Source: Desulfamplus sp. (GTDB lineage: Bacteria; Desulfobacterota; Desulfobacteria; Desulfobacterales; Desulfobacteraceae). From it: a DNA stretch of 45,271 nt. The notes under the pieces were generated by a model. The model was given only the letters and a program-made list of their open reading frames with translations, was not told the DNA's origin and made no database searches. Shown in pieces: positions 25,697-34,703 of this stretch. Position 1 is the stretch's first letter; every line of letters begins with the position of its first letter. A program made the position numbers and the translations under genes. The stretch spans positions 1 through 45,271 of the forward strand of contig JADFZQ010000025.1 in assembly GCA_015232455.1 (NCBI GenBank), read 5' to 3'.

Positions 25697-25788
25697 ACTA
25701 TTAAACCACGGTCAAATGCGGTGCTATCGGCGTAGGGTAGCCTCTAAATTTGGCGTTAGTTCAGATATAATGGAGAGATAACTTAGAT

Positions 25789-26889
25789 ATGGATGATGTT
25801 GTTCAAATTACTAAAAAAGAGATTTTAAAACCGCCAGTTACTGAGACTGGTGTTATTGGTTGGCTTAAATCTAACCTTTTTAACTCACCTGTTAATACAG
25901 TGATAACTGTGTTGATACTTTTTGCATTTTACAAGTTGATTCCTCCTGTTTTTAGGTGGGCATTTATAGATAGCGTGTGGTTTGGTCCATCATCTGGCTG
26001 TCAACTTGGAGTTGGTGCTTGCTGGGCTTATATTCCTGCAAATATAAGGTTTGTTGTGTTTGGTCTTTTTCCTGCAGAAGAGCAGTGGCGGGCATTGATT
26101 GCCATTATAATTATGATATGGACAGTTGTTTACAGCAGAAAAAGAGAGAGATGGCACTTATCTCTTGCTTATATCTGGTTTGGCAGCGTAGTTGTTGTAG
26201 CGATTCTTATAAAAGGTGGAATCTTTGGGCTTGAACCTGTTGAAAGCACTAAATGGGGTGGACTTCTTCTAACATTGATGCTGTCAGTTGTTGGTATGAC
26301 GGCTGCATATCCGTTAGGTATTGTGCTTGCGTTAGCAAGACGTTCAAAAATGCCTGCAATCAGAACAATGGCGGTTGTCTATATTGAAGTCATAAGAGGG
26401 GTTCCTCTTATTAGTATGCTCTTTATGTCTGCTGTAATGTTCCCGCTTTTTCTTCCCGAAGGCGTTACAATAAATAAAATCTTTAGAGCACAGGTTGCAA
26501 TCATAATGTTTACAGCAGCATATATTGCAGAGGTTGTAAGAGGTGGATTGCAGGCAATGCCAAAAGGACAATATGAGGCAGCAGAGTCGTTAGGGCTTAA
26601 TTATTTTCAGATGATGAAGTTAGTAATATTACCCCAAGCATTAAAAATTGTAATCCCTCCCACAGTTGGTGTGTTGATTTCAGCTTTTAAAGATACTTCT
26701 CTTGTTGCAATTATTTCGCTATACGATCTTTTAAAAACCTGTCAATCAACTCTTTCAGACCCAAGATGGATGGGATTTAGCACAGAGGCATTTATTTTTA
26801 TCTCTCTTATCTACTTTGTTTTCTGTTACTCCATGTCAAGCTATTCAAGACGGCTTGAAAAAGAGCTGAGTGCGGGACAGTCTCATTAA
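25789..26889 (+). CDS. aapM: Amino-acid ABC transporter permease (AapM type)
   Basis: The second permease, 366 residues, with seven or eight membrane segments and the large loop between the early segments that marks AapM/BztC (SVWFGPSSGCQLGVGACWAYI). The EAA loop is QYEAAESLGLNYFQMMKLVILPQALKIVIPP. It pairs with AapQ to form the channel. It starts 92 nt after the aminotransferase, in a short GC-richer spacer, and is followed by aapP after 46 nt. Confidence 0.93.
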   Translation: MDDVVQITKKEILKPPVTETGVIGWLKSNLFNSPVNTVITVLILFAFYKLIPPVFRWAFIDSVWFGPSSGCQLGVGACWAYIPANIRFVVFGLFPAEEQWRALIAIIIMIWTVVYSRKRERWHLSLAYIWFGSVVVVAILIKGGIFGLEPVESTKWGGLLLTLMLSVVGMTAAYPLGIVLALARRSKMPAIRTMAVVYIEVIRGVPLISMLFMSAVMFPLFLPEGVTINKIFRAQVAIIMFTAAYIAEVVRGGLQAMPKGQYEAAESLGLNYFQMMKLVILPQALKIVIPPTVGVLISAFKDTSLVAIISLYDLLKTCQSTLSDPRWMGFSTEAFIFISLIYFVFCYSMSSYSRRLEKELSAGQSH

Positions 26890-26956
26890 TATTATAAACA
26901 ATAGAGTTTTTTCCCTACTAACTTAAAAATAAAAATTGAAATCAACTGATAACCTG

Positions 26957-27754
26957 ATGGGCATAAATAAAATGAATATAAACAGCACAGCTAAACAAAC
27001 AGGCACTGATATAAACAACCAAGATTACATAATCAAAATAAAAGAGATGCACAAATGGTATGGTGAGTTCCATGTTTTAAATGATGTAAACTTAAATGTG
27101 AAAAAAGGAGAGATAATTGTAATCTGCGGACCTTCTGGCTCTGGAAAATCAACTCTTATCCGCTGCATTAATAGACTTGAACAGCATCAAAGAGGCAGCA
27201 TAAATGTTGATGGAATTGAGCTTACAGATAACCTTAAAAATATTGAAAAGGTTAGAACAGAAGTCAGTATGGTGTTTCAACATTTTAATCTCTTTCCACA
27301 CTTAACCATTCTTGAAAATCTCACGTTAGGTCCAATTTGGGTAAGAAAAATGCCTAAAAAAGAGGCTGAAGAGATTGCTATGCTATATCTTAAGAAAGTG
27401 CAGATTGCAGAGCAGGCTAAAAAATATCCAGGACAGCTTTCAGGTGGACAACAGCAAAGAGTTGCTATTGCAAGAAGCCTTTGTATGCAGCCAAGAATAA
27501 TGCTCTTTGATGAGCCGACATCAGCTCTTGACCCTGAAATGGTAAAAGAGGTTTTAGATGTTATAATCTCACTTGCTAAAGAGGGAATGACAATGCTTGT
27601 TGTAACGCATGAGATGGGGTTTGCAAAATCTGTTGCCCACAGAGTTATTTTTATGGACGGAGGAATGATTATTGAAGAAAATAATCCAGAATCTTTCTTC
27701 TCTAACCCTCAAAACGAGAGAACAAAGTTGTTTTTAAGCCAGATACTTTATTAA
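26957..27754 (+). CDS. aapP: Amino-acid ABC transporter ATP-binding protein (AapP type)
   Basis: ATPase of the transporter. Walker [11 protein letters not shown]-loop in [12 protein letters not shown], signature [15 protein letters not shown], Walker [17 protein letters not shown] and switch His in [13 protein letters not shown] are intact and typical of the polar amino-acid (GlnQ/HisP/AapP) group. The start is uncertain: the frame is open from a TTG at 26936, and ATGs lie at 26957 and 26972; none has a good ribosome-binding site. The first ~25 residues are hydrophilic and not conserved. It closes the split transporter locus. Confidence 0.93.
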   Translation: MGINKMNINSTAKQTGTDINNQDYIIKIKEMHKWYGEFHVLNDVNLNVKKGEIIVICGPSGSGKSTLIRCINRLEQHQRGSINVDGIELTDNLKNIEKVRTEVSMVFQHFNLFPHLTILENLTLGPIWVRKMPKKEAEEIAMLYLKKVQIAEQAKKYPGQLSGGQQQRVAIARSLCMQPRIMLFDEPTSALDPEMVKEVLDVIISLAKEGMTMLVVTHEMGFAKSVAHRVIFMDGGMIIEENNPESFFSNPQNERTKLFLSQILY

Positions 27755-27786
27755 TCTGTTTAATTGATGTATATTTTGAGGCGTGT

Positions 27787-27914
27787 ATGAAATATAATGC
27801 TCGAACTAATCGTCCTGTAATTGCTGCTGGTACAGGTAGATTTAATCCCCCTGATAAGGGATAAAGGAGTTTATGAAACAACTCCAAGCAGCGAGAACTC
27901 TAAAAACGAGGTAA
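27787..27914 (+). other. Two mini-ORFs with a hairpin, possibly a degraded gene tail
   Basis: A 25-codon frame (27787-27864; contains RPVIAAGTGRFNPPDKG) is followed in another frame by a 13-codon ORF (27873-27914; KQLQAARTLKTR) with an AAGGAG ribosome-binding site. GGAGTT (27866-27871) and AACTCC (27880-27885) can pair, hiding that site with the ATG in the loop. Joined by a one-base shift the two could be the tail of a lost gene, perhaps an IS605-type orfB. No family assignment is secure. Confidence 0.3.
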
Positions 27915-27927
27915 ATAAACTTTTTAT

Positions 27928-29238
27928 ATGTCACTTAATGTGATTTTGCTTGTAATATGTCTTTTATTATCAGGCTTTTTTTCGTCCGCAGAAACATCGC
28001 TCTTCTCAATAAGTAAGATAAAAGCCCTTCATTTAGCAAAAGAGGGAAGAAAAACAGACCAGCTCATTTGTCAAATGAAGGAAAATCCCCACAAACTCCT
28101 ATCAACTATTTTAATTGGCAACAACATTGTTAATATTGGTGCATCATCATTAGCAACTGCCATTGCAATTGATTTTTTTAAATCAAACGCAGTTGGAATT
28201 GCAACAGGTGTTATGACTATTTTAATTTTGATATTTGGAGAGATATTTCCAAAATCCTTTGCCGCACAAAATAAAATAGCAGTTGCAAGGTTTGCTGTTT
28301 ATCCTCTGATGTGGTTTTCAAGACTTTTTACTCCAATTATATTTTTACTTAATTTTATACCAAGAATGGTTGGAAAGGCTGAACAATCACCTTCTGTTAC
28401 TGAAGACGAATTGATGACAATGGTTGAAGTTGTTGAAGAAGAAGGAGAGATAAAAGAGGAAGAAAAAGAGCTTATTTCTAATATCTTTGAGTTTGATGAT
28501 ACAAGTGCTTCAGAGATAATGACACCAAGGGCTGATATGTATTTTATTGATATTAACGATAATATTGACATCAAAGCCATACTTAACTCAGGATTTACAC
28601 GTATTCCAGTGATTGATAACAGTATTGATAATGTTGTCGGTATATTGAATGTAAAAGACCTATTTGCAAGGTACCATGATAGCTGCTCACATAACATCTC
28701 TATTAATAACGAACACAGCGTTGATGAAGCTCTTGACAATGCAGCAGATGATAACAGTTATGGTTCAATAAGTGCTGAAGCACTTGGTATTAAAGATATA
28801 ATGAGAGAGCCGTTTTTTATACCTGAATCTAAAAAATTGGACTCATTACTTCACGCTTTTAAGCAGATGAAAAACCATATAGGAATTGTTGTAGATGAAC
28901 ATGGCGGCGTCTGCGGTATCGTAACAATGGAAGATGTACTTGAAGAGCTTGTAGGGGAGATAAATGACGAAACTGATAGGAATAATGAACCAAATATCGT
29001 AAAACTTCATGATGACAAATGGATAGTTCTTGGCAAAACAGATATTTGGGAGCTAAATAAAACTCTTGACCTTTCTATACCCGAATCCCCTGATTATGAT
29101 ACTTTTTCTGGATTTATACTTGATAAAATAGGCAGAATTCCAAAAGTAGGTGAGACAATTACAATTGATAGATACGCAGCAACAGTCAAAGAGAGAGATG
29201 GCAACCGCATCAGAACTTTTGTGTTTAAACTCTTTTAA
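27928..29238 (+). CDS. CNNM/CorC-type membrane protein (DUF21-CBS-CorC_HlyC)
   Basis: The 436-residue protein has an N-terminal DUF21 domain with four membrane segments (residues 1-~150; LLLSGFFSSAETSLFSISK is its signature), a CBS pair (~200-350) beginning EIMTPRADMYFID, and a C-terminal CorC_HlyC domain (~365-436). Relatives transport or sense Mg2+/Co2+ and are often annotated as hemolysins. Between the CBS units a hydrophilic insertion (~248-288; SINNEHSVDEALDNAADDNS) lengthens the protein. It starts a probable operon with aroE 60 nt downstream. Confidence 0.9.
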   Translation: MSLNVILLVICLLLSGFFSSAETSLFSISKIKALHLAKEGRKTDQLICQMKENPHKLLSTILIGNNIVNIGASSLATAIAIDFFKSNAVGIATGVMTILILIFGEIFPKSFAAQNKIAVARFAVYPLMWFSRLFTPIIFLLNFIPRMVGKAEQSPSVTEDELMTMVEVVEEEGEIKEEEKELISNIFEFDDTSASEIMTPRADMYFIDINDNIDIKAILNSGFTRIPVIDNSIDNVVGILNVKDLFARYHDSCSHNISINNEHSVDEALDNAADDNSYGSISAEALGIKDIMREPFFIPESKKLDSLLHAFKQMKNHIGIVVDEHGGVCGIVTMEDVLEELVGEINDETDRNNEPNIVKLHDDKWIVLGKTDIWELNKTLDLSIPESPDYDTFSGFILDKIGRIPKVGETITIDRYAATVKERDGNRIRTFVFKLF

Positions 29239-29298
29239 AGTATTTTTTTAAGCAAACATGATTATAAAATTAAAAAACAAGGAAGGTGTTGGCTAAAA

Positions 29299-30216
29299 AT
29301 GGTGAAGCTAATAACTCCAGCAACTAAAATATATTGCATTTTTGGAAAACCCGTAAGCCACTCTATGAGTCCTTTAATTCACAATATGCTTTTTAATAAA
29401 TTCAGCATAGACGCTGTATATTTAGCATTTGAAATTGATGATATTAAACATGGAGTTGATGCAATAAGAAATCTTGGAATTAAGGGTGCTTCTATTACTA
29501 TTCCCTTTAAAGAGGCTATTATTGCACATCTTGATGAGATTGATGAAACTGCAAGGCAAATTGGTGCTGTAAACACAGTTATTAACAATGATGGTTACCT
29601 TTGGGGTTGCAATACTGATTGTGCAGGGGCTGTTGAACCTTTAAAAGAGGCTTTATCAGGAAGCTCGTTAGCCTTGCCAGAAGGTTTGTCTGCTTTATCA
29701 AAAGGCTCGTTAGATGGGAAAAATGTCTATATTATTGGAGCTGGTGGAGCTGCAAGAGCTGTTGCTTTTGGAATTAAAAAAGAGGGTGGGAATATAACGA
29801 TTGTTAATAGGTCACAAGACAAAGGAGAACAGCTTGCTCTTCAGGTAAATGGAAAATATCTCTCTTTATTAGAATTTAATCAACAAGCATCTGCTGATAG
29901 TATGAGTAACCATTTAAAACATATAGATATTATTATAAATACAACATCTGTCGGCATGACTCCAAATATTGATCAAAGCCCTGTCAGCCCCCAAATTTTC
30001 CATAAAAATATCACTGTAATGGATATAGTTTATAATCCCCTTAAAACCAAATTACTCAGAGATGCTGAAAATGCTGGAGCCAAAATAGTTGACGGGCTTT
30101 CTATGTTTATACATCAAGGGGCAGCTCAATTTGAGCTGTTTACGGGTATTAAACCGCCTCGTCAGATTATGAGAGATACTGTTATTAAAAAGATGTTAAA
30201 AGTACCTAACCAATAA
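29299..30216 (+). CDS. aroE: Shikimate dehydrogenase
   Basis: Reduces 3-dehydroshikimate to shikimate with NADPH. The shikimate-binding N-terminus is clear (FGKPVSHSMSPLIHN; KGASITIPFKEAI with catalytic Lys; GAVNTVIN; GCNTDCAGAVEPL), as is the nucleotide loop VYIIGAGGAARAVAFG and the TTSVGMTPN motif. At 305 residues it is ~25 longer than usual, mainly because of an insertion near residues 117-140 (SGSSLALPEGLSALSKGSL) before the Rossmann fold. AAGGAAGG upstream is the ribosome-binding site. Confidence 0.95.
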   Translation: MVKLITPATKIYCIFGKPVSHSMSPLIHNMLFNKFSIDAVYLAFEIDDIKHGVDAIRNLGIKGASITIPFKEAIIAHLDEIDETARQIGAVNTVINNDGYLWGCNTDCAGAVEPLKEALSGSSLALPEGLSALSKGSLDGKNVYIIGAGGAARAVAFGIKKEGGNITIVNRSQDKGEQLALQVNGKYLSLLEFNQQASADSMSNHLKHIDIIINTTSVGMTPNIDQSPVSPQIFHKNITVMDIVYNPLKTKLLRDAENAGAKIVDGLSMFIHQGAAQFELFTGIKPPRQIMRDTVIKKMLKVPNQ

Positions 30217-30262
30217 TGATTATTTAAGATTATAATTAGGACGGTTGAATATGTCAGCCGTT

Positions 30263-30344
30263 GAGCTAAAGCTCTCTGCTAACATAAAAGAAGCCCGCTT
30301 AAGCGGGCTTGGGTAACAATCAGCCCAGAGCTTCAGCTCGGGGC
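30263..30344. repeat. Block of three hairpins between aroE and aroA
   Basis: Within 82 nt there are GAGC-TAAA-GCTC (30263-30274), a perfect 20-bp palindrome AAGCCCGCTTAAGCGGGCTT (30291-30310) and GCCC-A-GAGC-TTCA-GCTC-G-GGGC (30323-30344). They are GC-rich in AT-rich surroundings. Together they resemble the structured end of an IS200/IS605-type element or a non-coding RNA; as a terminator the palindrome lacks a T-tract. No transposase gene is attached. Confidence 0.55.
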
Positions 30345-30436
30345 GGTAAAGAATAGCGGAATTGAATTTTCAACTCGATTTTTTTAAGAATAACAAATGA
30401 TTAAAATTAATAATTAATACAACGAGAACTTTATAA

Positions 30437-31846
30437 ATGAAATCCATAAAAACAAAAATAACTTCTGATAAATCTATAACTATACCCGGTTCAAAAAGTG
30501 TTTCCCACAGAATGCTTATATGTGCCTCTATGGCTGATGGAACTTCTATAATTAGAAATGTTTTACAAAGTGAAGATATTTCTCACACAATCTCTGCTCT
30601 TTCAAGAATGGGTGCTGTAATTGAAGAGGTTGAGGATAACCCAACAAGAAATAGAGCTATAAAAGTAATCGGATTTAATGGGAAACCCAAACCTTATAGT
30701 GGTGAGATATATCTTGCTAACTCCGGCACTTCAATGCGGCTTCTTGCTGGTATTGCTGCTCTTGGGAACACTACATATACACTGACTGGCGATAAAAGAA
30801 TGCAAGAGCGTCCAATGGGTGATCTTTTAACAGCTCTTAATATGGCAGGTGCAGAAGCTGTATCAAAAAAAGGTAATGGAACGCCGCCAGTTATAATTAA
30901 AGGTGGAAACCCTAATCATGCTGGTAATGTTAAACATATCGGGAATTCTAAACACTGCAATACTATCGGCGGAACAATCTCCCTGGATTGCTCTCAAAGT
31001 AGTCAATATTTATCATCTATGCTGATGATGGGTGCTGTTTTACCCGAAGGTCTGCTGATTAATCTTCCTGGACCAACGGTTTCAGCTCCTTATGTTGATC
31101 TTACAATTGATATTATGAAAAAATTTGGTGTTAATGCTGAACGGCTTGACGATAAAACATATCGTGTGTCTGGAAATCAAACATATCAAGCAGGTAATTT
31201 TGCAGTTGAGCCTGATATTTCAAATGCCAGCTATTTTTGGGCTGCTGGTGCAATCACAGGCAATATGGTTACTGTTACAGATATAAATCAGAACTCTTTG
31301 CAGGGTGATAAACGGCTTCTTCAAATTTTAAAACAGATGGGTTGTGAAATTGATTATAGTTCAAATGGTATTGGTGTGCGTGGTAATTATTTGGATGATA
31401 ATTCAGAATATTCTGGGGATAATTCATACAGAGTAAATAGATGTTTGAATGCTGTTGAAGTTGATATGTCAGATATTCCAGATGTTGTACCAACACTTGC
31501 AGTAGTTGCAGCTTTTGCAAAAGGAACAACCAAAATAGTTAATATTGAGCATCTTAGAGAAAAAGAGTGTGATAGAATTTCGGCTGTTGTTTCTCAATTA
31601 AGAAAAATAGGGATAGAGGCATCAGAAGGAAGAGATTGGCTTTCAGTAACTGGAGTTGGTGTTAATAGAGATGAAATTAATAAAGTGCTGCACAAAGCTA
31701 TAATAGAAACATTTAACGATCATAGAATTGCTATGGCATTTTCAATTACGGGCTTAATGGTTGATGGAATTGAGATAGAAAATGAAGGTTGTGTGGCAAA
31801 ATCGTTTCCAAATTATTGGGAAAAATTTGATTCCTTAGGAGTTTGA
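30437..31846 (+). CDS. aroA: 3-phosphoshikimate 1-carboxyvinyltransferase (EPSP synthase)
   Basis: Transfers enolpyruvyl from PEP to shikimate-3-phosphate. Conserved parts: PGSKSVSHRMLICA (Lys 20, Ser 21, Arg 25 for substrate), LANSGTSMRLLAG (92-104), GDKRMQERPMGDL, DCSQSSQYLSSML, EPDISNASYFWAA, DVVPTLAVVAAFAKG, REKECDRISA and FNDHRIAMAFS. It has 469 residues against ~430 normally; the excess lies in residues ~157-179 (N-, H- and G-rich) and ~321-338 (NYLDDNSEYSGDNSYR region). Both are loop insertions and the active site is complete. Confidence 0.96.
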   Translation: MKSIKTKITSDKSITIPGSKSVSHRMLICASMADGTSIIRNVLQSEDISHTISALSRMGAVIEEVEDNPTRNRAIKVIGFNGKPKPYSGEIYLANSGTSMRLLAGIAALGNTTYTLTGDKRMQERPMGDLLTALNMAGAEAVSKKGNGTPPVIIKGGNPNHAGNVKHIGNSKHCNTIGGTISLDCSQSSQYLSSMLMMGAVLPEGLLINLPGPTVSAPYVDLTIDIMKKFGVNAERLDDKTYRVSGNQTYQAGNFAVEPDISNASYFWAAGAITGNMVTVTDINQNSLQGDKRLLQILKQMGCEIDYSSNGIGVRGNYLDDNSEYSGDNSYRVNRCLNAVEVDMSDIPDVVPTLAVVAAFAKGTTKIVNIEHLREKECDRISAVVSQLRKIGIEASEGRDWLSVTGVGVNRDEINKVLHKAIIETFNDHRIAMAFSITGLMVDGIEIENEGCVAKSFPNYWEKFDSLGV

Positions 31847-31893
31847 GTTTTGCTTATTTTTAAATTTATAGTTCAATGTGCTGTGATATAGAG

Positions 31894-32961
31894 ATGAATT
31901 TAAACAAATTAGGCTTTGATAAATGGTTTTCAGATAATATAGACCATTCAAAACTGACCAATTATCAAGTAGCAAGAGTTACTGCTGTAAATAAAGAGAG
32001 CTTTCAAATAAAAAGCGGAGAAAAAGATGTTTTTGCTGAAGTAACAGGAAAGCTACTTTTTGATGCTGGTTCTCCAATAGATTTTCCAACGGTTGGGGAT
32101 TTTGTATATGCACAATTTTATGACGATGACTCTTTTGCAATTATTCATGAAATAGTTCCAAGAAAATCTATTTTAAAGAGGAAAACAGCGGGTAAAAAGA
32201 CAGATTACCAGTTGATTGCTGCAAATATTGATACAGCATTCATTATTCAATCTTTTGGTGCAGATTATAATCTGAGGCGGTTGGAAAGGTATCTTGTTAT
32301 GGTTAATGAAGGCAATATTGAACCTGTTGTTCTGCTCAGTAAAAGCGATTTGACAACTGATATGGAACGAAATAAAAAAATTGCCGATATTAAGGCGTTA
32401 ATGCCAAATATTCAGGTTGTAGAGTTTAGCAGCATAACCGATTATGGAATTAACAAAATTAAAGATATGCTCATGCCGGCAAAAACATTTTGTCTGCTTG
32501 GCTCGTCAGGAGTTGGCAAAACAACTTTGTTAAACAATCTCACTAATGATTATGTTTTTGAAACAAATGAGATTAGAGAAAAAGATGGCAAAGGAAGGCA
32601 TACAACAACAAGGCGGCAGTTGATAAGTTTAGAAAATGGTGCAATGATAATTGATACTCCTGGTATGCGTGAACTTGGTAATATCGCAGTGTCAGAAGGC
32701 ATTAATGAAACATTTAATGAGATAGCTGATTTATCGGAACAATGTCTATATAAAAACTGTTCGCATACCAATGAAGCAGGGTGTGCAATACAACAGGCTC
32801 TAAAAGATGGTGTAATTTCAGAAGAGCGTTATCAAAATTTTGCCAGAATGAGTAGAGAGACCGCTTACAACGAGATGTCTTATTTTGAAAAAAGAAAAAA
32901 AGATAAAAATTTCGGTAAATTATGCAAATCAGTAATGCAGCATAAAAAAAATAGGAAATAG
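31894..32961 (+). CDS. rsgA: Ribosome small subunit biogenesis GTPase RsgA
   Basis: Circularly permuted GTPase assisting 30S maturation. I favour ATG 31894 because the family begins near MNLNKLGFDKWF; an ATG at 31876 adds six residues. The OB fold covers ~25-100; the GTPase follows in permuted order, with SKSD (G4) preceding LLGSSGVGKTTLLN (G1) and DTPGMREL (G3). The C-terminal zinc site is C-x4-C-x-H-x5-C (CLYKNCSHTNEAGC). Length (355) is normal. Confidence 0.95.
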   Translation: MNLNKLGFDKWFSDNIDHSKLTNYQVARVTAVNKESFQIKSGEKDVFAEVTGKLLFDAGSPIDFPTVGDFVYAQFYDDDSFAIIHEIVPRKSILKRKTAGKKTDYQLIAANIDTAFIIQSFGADYNLRRLERYLVMVNEGNIEPVVLLSKSDLTTDMERNKKIADIKALMPNIQVVEFSSITDYGINKIKDMLMPAKTFCLLGSSGVGKTTLLNNLTNDYVFETNEIREKDGKGRHTTTRRQLISLENGAMIIDTPGMRELGNIAVSEGINETFNEIADLSEQCLYKNCSHTNEAGCAIQQALKDGVISEERYQNFARMSRETAYNEMSYFEKRKKDKNFGKLCKSVMQHKKNRK

Positions 32962-33040
32962 TGTAAAACTTTACTCTATTTATCAACTTAAGTTGATGAT
33001 TTTTTAGAGTATTTTTTAATTTTAGGGAGAATATATATAA

Positions 33041-34270
33041 ATGTCTGGCAGCACTTTTGGAAAAGCATTTCAGATTACAACTTGGGGAGAGTCTCATGGA
33101 AAAGCACTTGGAGTTGTTATTCAAGGTTGTCCTTCTGGAATTGAGTTAAATGAAGAGATTTTACAAAAAGCGTTAGATAAGCGAAAACCTGGTCAAGGTT
33201 CTGCTGCCAGCACAAAGAGAAAAGAGCCAGATATTCCTGAGATTCTTTCAGGAGTTTTTGAAGGAAAAACTACAGGCACACCAATAAGCATTATGATTGT
33301 AAATCAAGATGCAAAATCAAGAGATTATTCAAAAATAGCAGAAATTTTCAGACCAGGACATGGAGATATAACTTATCAGGCAAAATATGGAATTAGAGAT
33401 TATCGAGGAGGAGGAAGAGCATCTGCAAGAGAAACTGCTGCAAGGGTTGCTGCTGGGGCAGTTGCTGAGGCATTTCTAAAACAGTATGGGATTTCTGTAG
33501 AAACTTGTACTCTTGAAATTGGTGGAGTTGGAATTAAAGCGGGTAATATTAATGGTGGAGGGGAAGTTATTAACCAAAACCAAACTGCTTTAGATAGAGA
33601 ATTTGCAAAAACCAACTATCTTGAATGCCCTGATCCTGAAGCTCTTTTATTAATGGAAAAAAGAATTGAAGAGGTTAAAAAAGAGGGTGATTCTTTGGGC
33701 GGTGTCGTTGAAATCACAGCAAAAAATGTTCCAGCAGGGCTTGGTGATCCTGTATTTGATAAGTTAGATGCAGATATTGCCAAAGCTCTTATGAGTATTG
33801 GAGCAGTAAAAGCCGTTGAAATTGGGGCTGGATGCGATGCTGCTAAAATGACAGGTTTTGAAAATAATGACCAAATATTGCCCGAGCCATCAAGATTTGA
33901 ATTTGACACAAGCTCAGCACCAATAATACCAGCAAAGAGACCACCATCATCAACATCAGCAGCAGAATCGATTAAACGGGCAAGATTTGAAACAAATAAC
34001 AGCGGCGGTATTCTTGCTGGTATTTCAAATGGTGATGATATTATTGCCCGTGTTCATGTCAAACCTATTCCATCTATTTTAAAAGAGCAGATGACAGTTG
34101 ATATTAATGGAAATCCATGCCCGATTTCAACTCAAGGAAGACACGATATTTGTGCAATACCAAGGATAAATCCTGTGTGTAAAGCAATGGTATATTTAGT
34201 TATTGCAGATCATATTCTTAGACAGAGTTGTTATACCACTCTAAAAAATTCTTTTTGTGAAACTATCTAA
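33041..34270 (+). CDS. aroC: Chorismate synthase
   Basis: Last step of the shikimate pathway, making chorismate from EPSP with reduced FMN. Signatures: GESHGKALGVVIQGCPSG, RPGHGDITYQAKYGIRDYRG, GRASARETAARVAAGAVAEA and GRHDICAIPR. At 409 residues it is slightly longer than usual (~360-390), including a C-terminal tail. TAGGGAG lies upstream of the ATG. With aroE and aroA nearby this forms a partial shikimate cluster, with rsgA between aroA and aroC. Confidence 0.97.
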   Translation: MSGSTFGKAFQITTWGESHGKALGVVIQGCPSGIELNEEILQKALDKRKPGQGSAASTKRKEPDIPEILSGVFEGKTTGTPISIMIVNQDAKSRDYSKIAEIFRPGHGDITYQAKYGIRDYRGGGRASARETAARVAAGAVAEAFLKQYGISVETCTLEIGGVGIKAGNINGGGEVINQNQTALDREFAKTNYLECPDPEALLLMEKRIEEVKKEGDSLGGVVEITAKNVPAGLGDPVFDKLDADIAKALMSIGAVKAVEIGAGCDAAKMTGFENNDQILPEPSRFEFDTSSAPIIPAKRPPSSTSAAESIKRARFETNNSGGILAGISNGDDIIARVHVKPIPSILKEQMTVDINGNPCPISTQGRHDICAIPRINPVCKAMVYLVIADHILRQSCYTTLKNSFCETI

Positions 34271-34493
34271 AAATTATAAAAATTTAATCTAAAATTATAA
34301 AATAGGAATAAATCGAAGAAAAAAGGAGATAATTTGATAAATTATAGAAAGATACAGATTCCTCTCAATCAATTATACTCATTAAAATCCTAATATATCA
34401 TGTGATAACAGACAATTGGCAAAGTAGTTATAATTTAAGGCTATTGAGCTGTTTCACATTCAAGATTCAAATAAATTCAAATAGTTATCATCT

Positions 34494-34524
34494 CAATCCA
34501 AATATAATCCAAATATAATCCTAA
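34494..34524 (+). repeat. Phased degenerate DnaA-box-like repeats
   Basis: CAATCCAAA (34494), TAATCCAAA (34505) and TAATCCTAA (34516) are 11 nt apart on the same strand; a further AAATCCTAA lies at 34385 and a reverse copy with one mismatch at 34643-34651. TAATCCAAA matches seven of nine positions of TTATCCACA and keeps the ATCC core. Confidence 0.45.
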
Positions 34525-34659
34525 CAAAGTAATATCAGATTTGACTTAAAAAATAATATGCAATAGAGCATAATTCATTATATGAATAAAAGTTAATCTT
34601 TTTAGCTGCAATAGTAGCATATTGAGATTAATTGCAATTAAATTAGGGTTATCAAACAG

Positions 34660-34703
34660 TATCCCCACCCCAAGCAAAGTATTTATAGCATGCGGTGGGG
34701 ATA
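34660..34703. repeat. 10-bp inverted repeat with 24-nt loop upstream of dnaA
   Basis: TATCCCCACC and GGTGGGGATA are perfect complements and form the most GC-rich spot in this region, about 140 nt before dnaA. It could be a regulatory hairpin or a protein-binding site. Confidence 0.55.

Noticed and set aside
24429-25788. Aminotransferase gene as an integron cassette, with GGCGTTAG downstream as part of an attC site
   Set aside because: No matching RYYYAAC partner or paired inner boxes could be found on either side; no integrase is present.
33400-33909. Minus-strand ORFs within aroC
   Set aside because: Fully inside a conserved gene; codon pattern is that of an antisense frame.
34395-34405. 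TGTGATAAC as a DnaA box
   Set aside because: Its complement TTATCACA lacks one base of TTATNCACA; a single poor match is not evidence.
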